45,072 nucleotides of DNA from an uncultured Lachnospiraceae bacterium. GTDB taxonomy: Bacteria > Bacillota > Clostridia > Lachnospirales > Lachnospiraceae. This document shows positions 43,532-45,072 of this stretch, one piece after another. The DNA lies in assembly GCA_905233905.1 (NCBI GenBank), contig CAJOFN010000005.1, forward strand, positions 1 to 45,072, written 5' to 3'. The position numbers and the translations under genes were made by a program. Position 1 is the first letter of the stretch, and every line of letters begins with the position of its first letter. The notes below the pieces were generated by a model that did not search any database, was not told the DNA's origin, and saw nothing but the letters and a program-made list of their open reading frames with translations.

Positions 43532-45072
43532 ATGAATGGTTTAGGGAAAAAGCTTACAGCGTTGCTGTTGACAGGTGCTCTGGCAGGAGGACTTGGAGCC
43601 TGTGGAGGAGGCGGCTCAAGTCAGTCAACGGATACATCCGGGGCATCCTCCGATGAAGAGGTCACCCAAGAGGCTTCAAGTGATGTGGTTTACAGAACGC
43701 TGGATGAGATAAAGGATTCCGGTACGGTAAATATTGGTGTATTTTCCGATAAGAACCCCTTTGGTTATGTTGACGAAAACGGTGATTATCAGGGATACGA
43801 TGTATACTTTGCAGAGAGGATCGGAGAGGATCTGGGAGTAGATATCAATTATGTATCCACGGAAGCTGCCAACCGTGTTGAGTATCTTGAGACCGGCAAG
43901 GTAGATATAGTTTTAGCAAACTTTACCGTGACAGATGAGCGTGCCGAAAAGGTTGATTTCACTCTTCCTTACATGAACGTGGCTCTCGGTGTTGTATCTC
44001 CCGACAGCAATGTGATCAAGGATTTGAGTGAGATCGGAGAGGATGATGAGGTTATCGTTATTTCCGGAACCACAGCAGAGACTTATCTTACAGAGAACAA
44101 CCCTGAGATCAAGCTGCAGAAGTACGATACCTACGCAAATGCCAAGACAGCTTTAGAGAACGGACAGGCCGTGGCATGGGCGAACGACAATACAGAGGTT
44201 ATAGCCTACGCGCTGCAGAATTCAGGCTATACCGTGGGCATATCCGAGCTTGGAAGCAAGGATACCATAGCAGCGGCAGTTTCAAAGGGTAATTCAACTC
44301 TTCTTGACTGGTTAAACGGTGAGATAGAGAGCCTTGGAAGCGAGAACTTCTTCCACGCAGACTATGAGGCGACCCTGCTTGATACTTACGGAAAAGATTA
44401 CGAAGAGACACTTGTTGTGGAAGGCGGCAAAGCTGAGGCAGCAGGTGCTGAAGGAACAAGCGACGCTGATATTCCCGAAGGAAACGGCGAGACAATTAAG
44501 GTTGCAGCATCCCCCACACCTCATGCTGAGATCCTTGCAGAGGCGGCAAAGGTATTATCCGAGCATGGATGGAACCTTGAAGTAACAGAGTTTGAAGATT
44601 ATGTACAGCCCAACCTTGTTGTTGAGCAGGGTGAGTTTGACGCAAATTATTTCCAGCACATCCCTTACCTTGATGATTTCAATGCTGAAAAGGGTACACA
44701 TCTAATAAACGCAGGCGGTATTCATTATGAGCCCTTCGGGATCTATCCCGGAACAAAGAAGGAGCTTTCAGAGCTTTCTGATGGGGATGAGATAGCAGTA
44801 CCTAATGATACTACCAATGAGGCAAGAGCACTCCTTCTGCTCCAGGACAACGGTATCATCACCTTAAAGGAAGGCGCAGACCTTACAGCAACCAAGAACG
44901 ATATAGTTGACAATCCCAACAATATTGAGATCGTTGAGCTTGAGGCTGCACAGGTTGCAAGAGTAGCAAACGAAGCCGCGTTTGTAGTTCTTAACGGCAA
45001 CTACGCTCTTGAGGCAGGCTTCTCAGTGGCAAATGATTCTGTTGCATATGAGTCAAATGACTCGACGGCAGC
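43532..45072 (+). CDS. Fused SBP_bac_3 (polar amino acid-type) + Lipoprotein_9/NlpA (MetQ-type) substrate-binding lipoprotein; runs off window
   Basis: No stop before window end (absent from the ORF track). N-terminal lipobox LGACGGG; SBP_bac_3 region GYDVYFAERIGEDLG; MetQ-like region VAASPTPHAEILAEAAKVL...GEFDANYFQHIPYLDDF. Confidence 0.88.
   Translation, partial: MNGLGKKLTALLLTGALAGGLGACGGGGSSQSTDTSGASSDEEVTQEASSDVVYRTLDEIKDSGTVNIGVFSDKNPFGYVDENGDYQGYDVYFAERIGEDLGVDINYVSTEAANRVEYLETGKVDIVLANFTVTDERAEKVDFTLPYMNVALGVVSPDSNVIKDLSEIGEDDEVIVISGTTAETYLTENNPEIKLQKYDTYANAKTALENGQAVAWANDNTEVIAYALQNSGYTVGISELGSKDTIAAAVSKGNSTLLDWLNGEIESLGSENFFHADYEATLLDTYGKDYEETLVVEGGKAEAAGAEGTSDADIPEGNGETIKVAASPTPHAEILAEAAKVLSEHGWNLEVTEFEDYVQPNLVVEQGEFDANYFQHIPYLDDFNAEKGTHLINAGGIHYEPFGIYPGTKKELSELSDGDEIAVPNDTTNEARALLLLQDNGIITLKEGADLTATKNDIVDNPNNIEIVELEAAQVARVANEAAFVVLNGNYALEAGFSVANDSVAYESNDSTA

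Noticed and set aside
44334-44585. 83-aa plus-strand ORF near the window end
   Set aside because: Alternate frame inside the long open frame of the fused binding lipoprotein, which has a signal peptide, RBS and domain homology.

Overview
The window looks like a chromosomal segment from a Lachnospiraceae-type Firmicute (taxonomy is my inference). It is mostly dense metabolic and transport genes, with no rRNA, tRNA, CRISPR array or intact mobile element that I could see. In order: a MNT antitoxin next to a decayed HEPN toxin; FNT transporter; lipoprotein, esterase, SIMPL and DUF362 genes; GH1 and LarE; a DUF6110 / P1B-ATPase / HMA operon (-); a TPP riboswitch with ThiT and ThiN (-); GH13, DUF308, YunG-like and GH32; a degenerate-GGDEF/EAL protein (-); Fe-ADH; AlkD; and a coiled-coil repeat protein with an MCP-like C-terminus. 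Next is a probable six-gene glutamine-nitrogen operon of about 11.7 kb: GSIII, asparagine synthetase, gltB, pyrG, a divergent glutamine-synthetase-like protein and an ANTAR regulator. It is followed by a PAS-ABC ATPase with FtsX permease (-), an MCP paired with an orphan sugar-type binding lipoprotein (-), a HAD hydrolase, and an IscR-like Rrf2 regulator with MetN, MetI and an SBP_bac_3-MetQ fusion lipoprotein that runs off the window. The most interesting signals are: (1) the nitrogen operon, which has a leader with an intrinsic terminator and overlapping hexaloop hairpin, a cis-encoded pseudo-receiver ANTAR protein, and a GS paralog that keeps its metal ligands but lacks the ammonium-site/flap acids; (2) the fusion of two different substrate-binding protein families; (3) the PAS-ABC ATPase fusion; (4) the membrane coiled-coil repeat protein ending in half of an MCP signalling hairpin. 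All calls come from reading the sequence; no database search or folding program was run.
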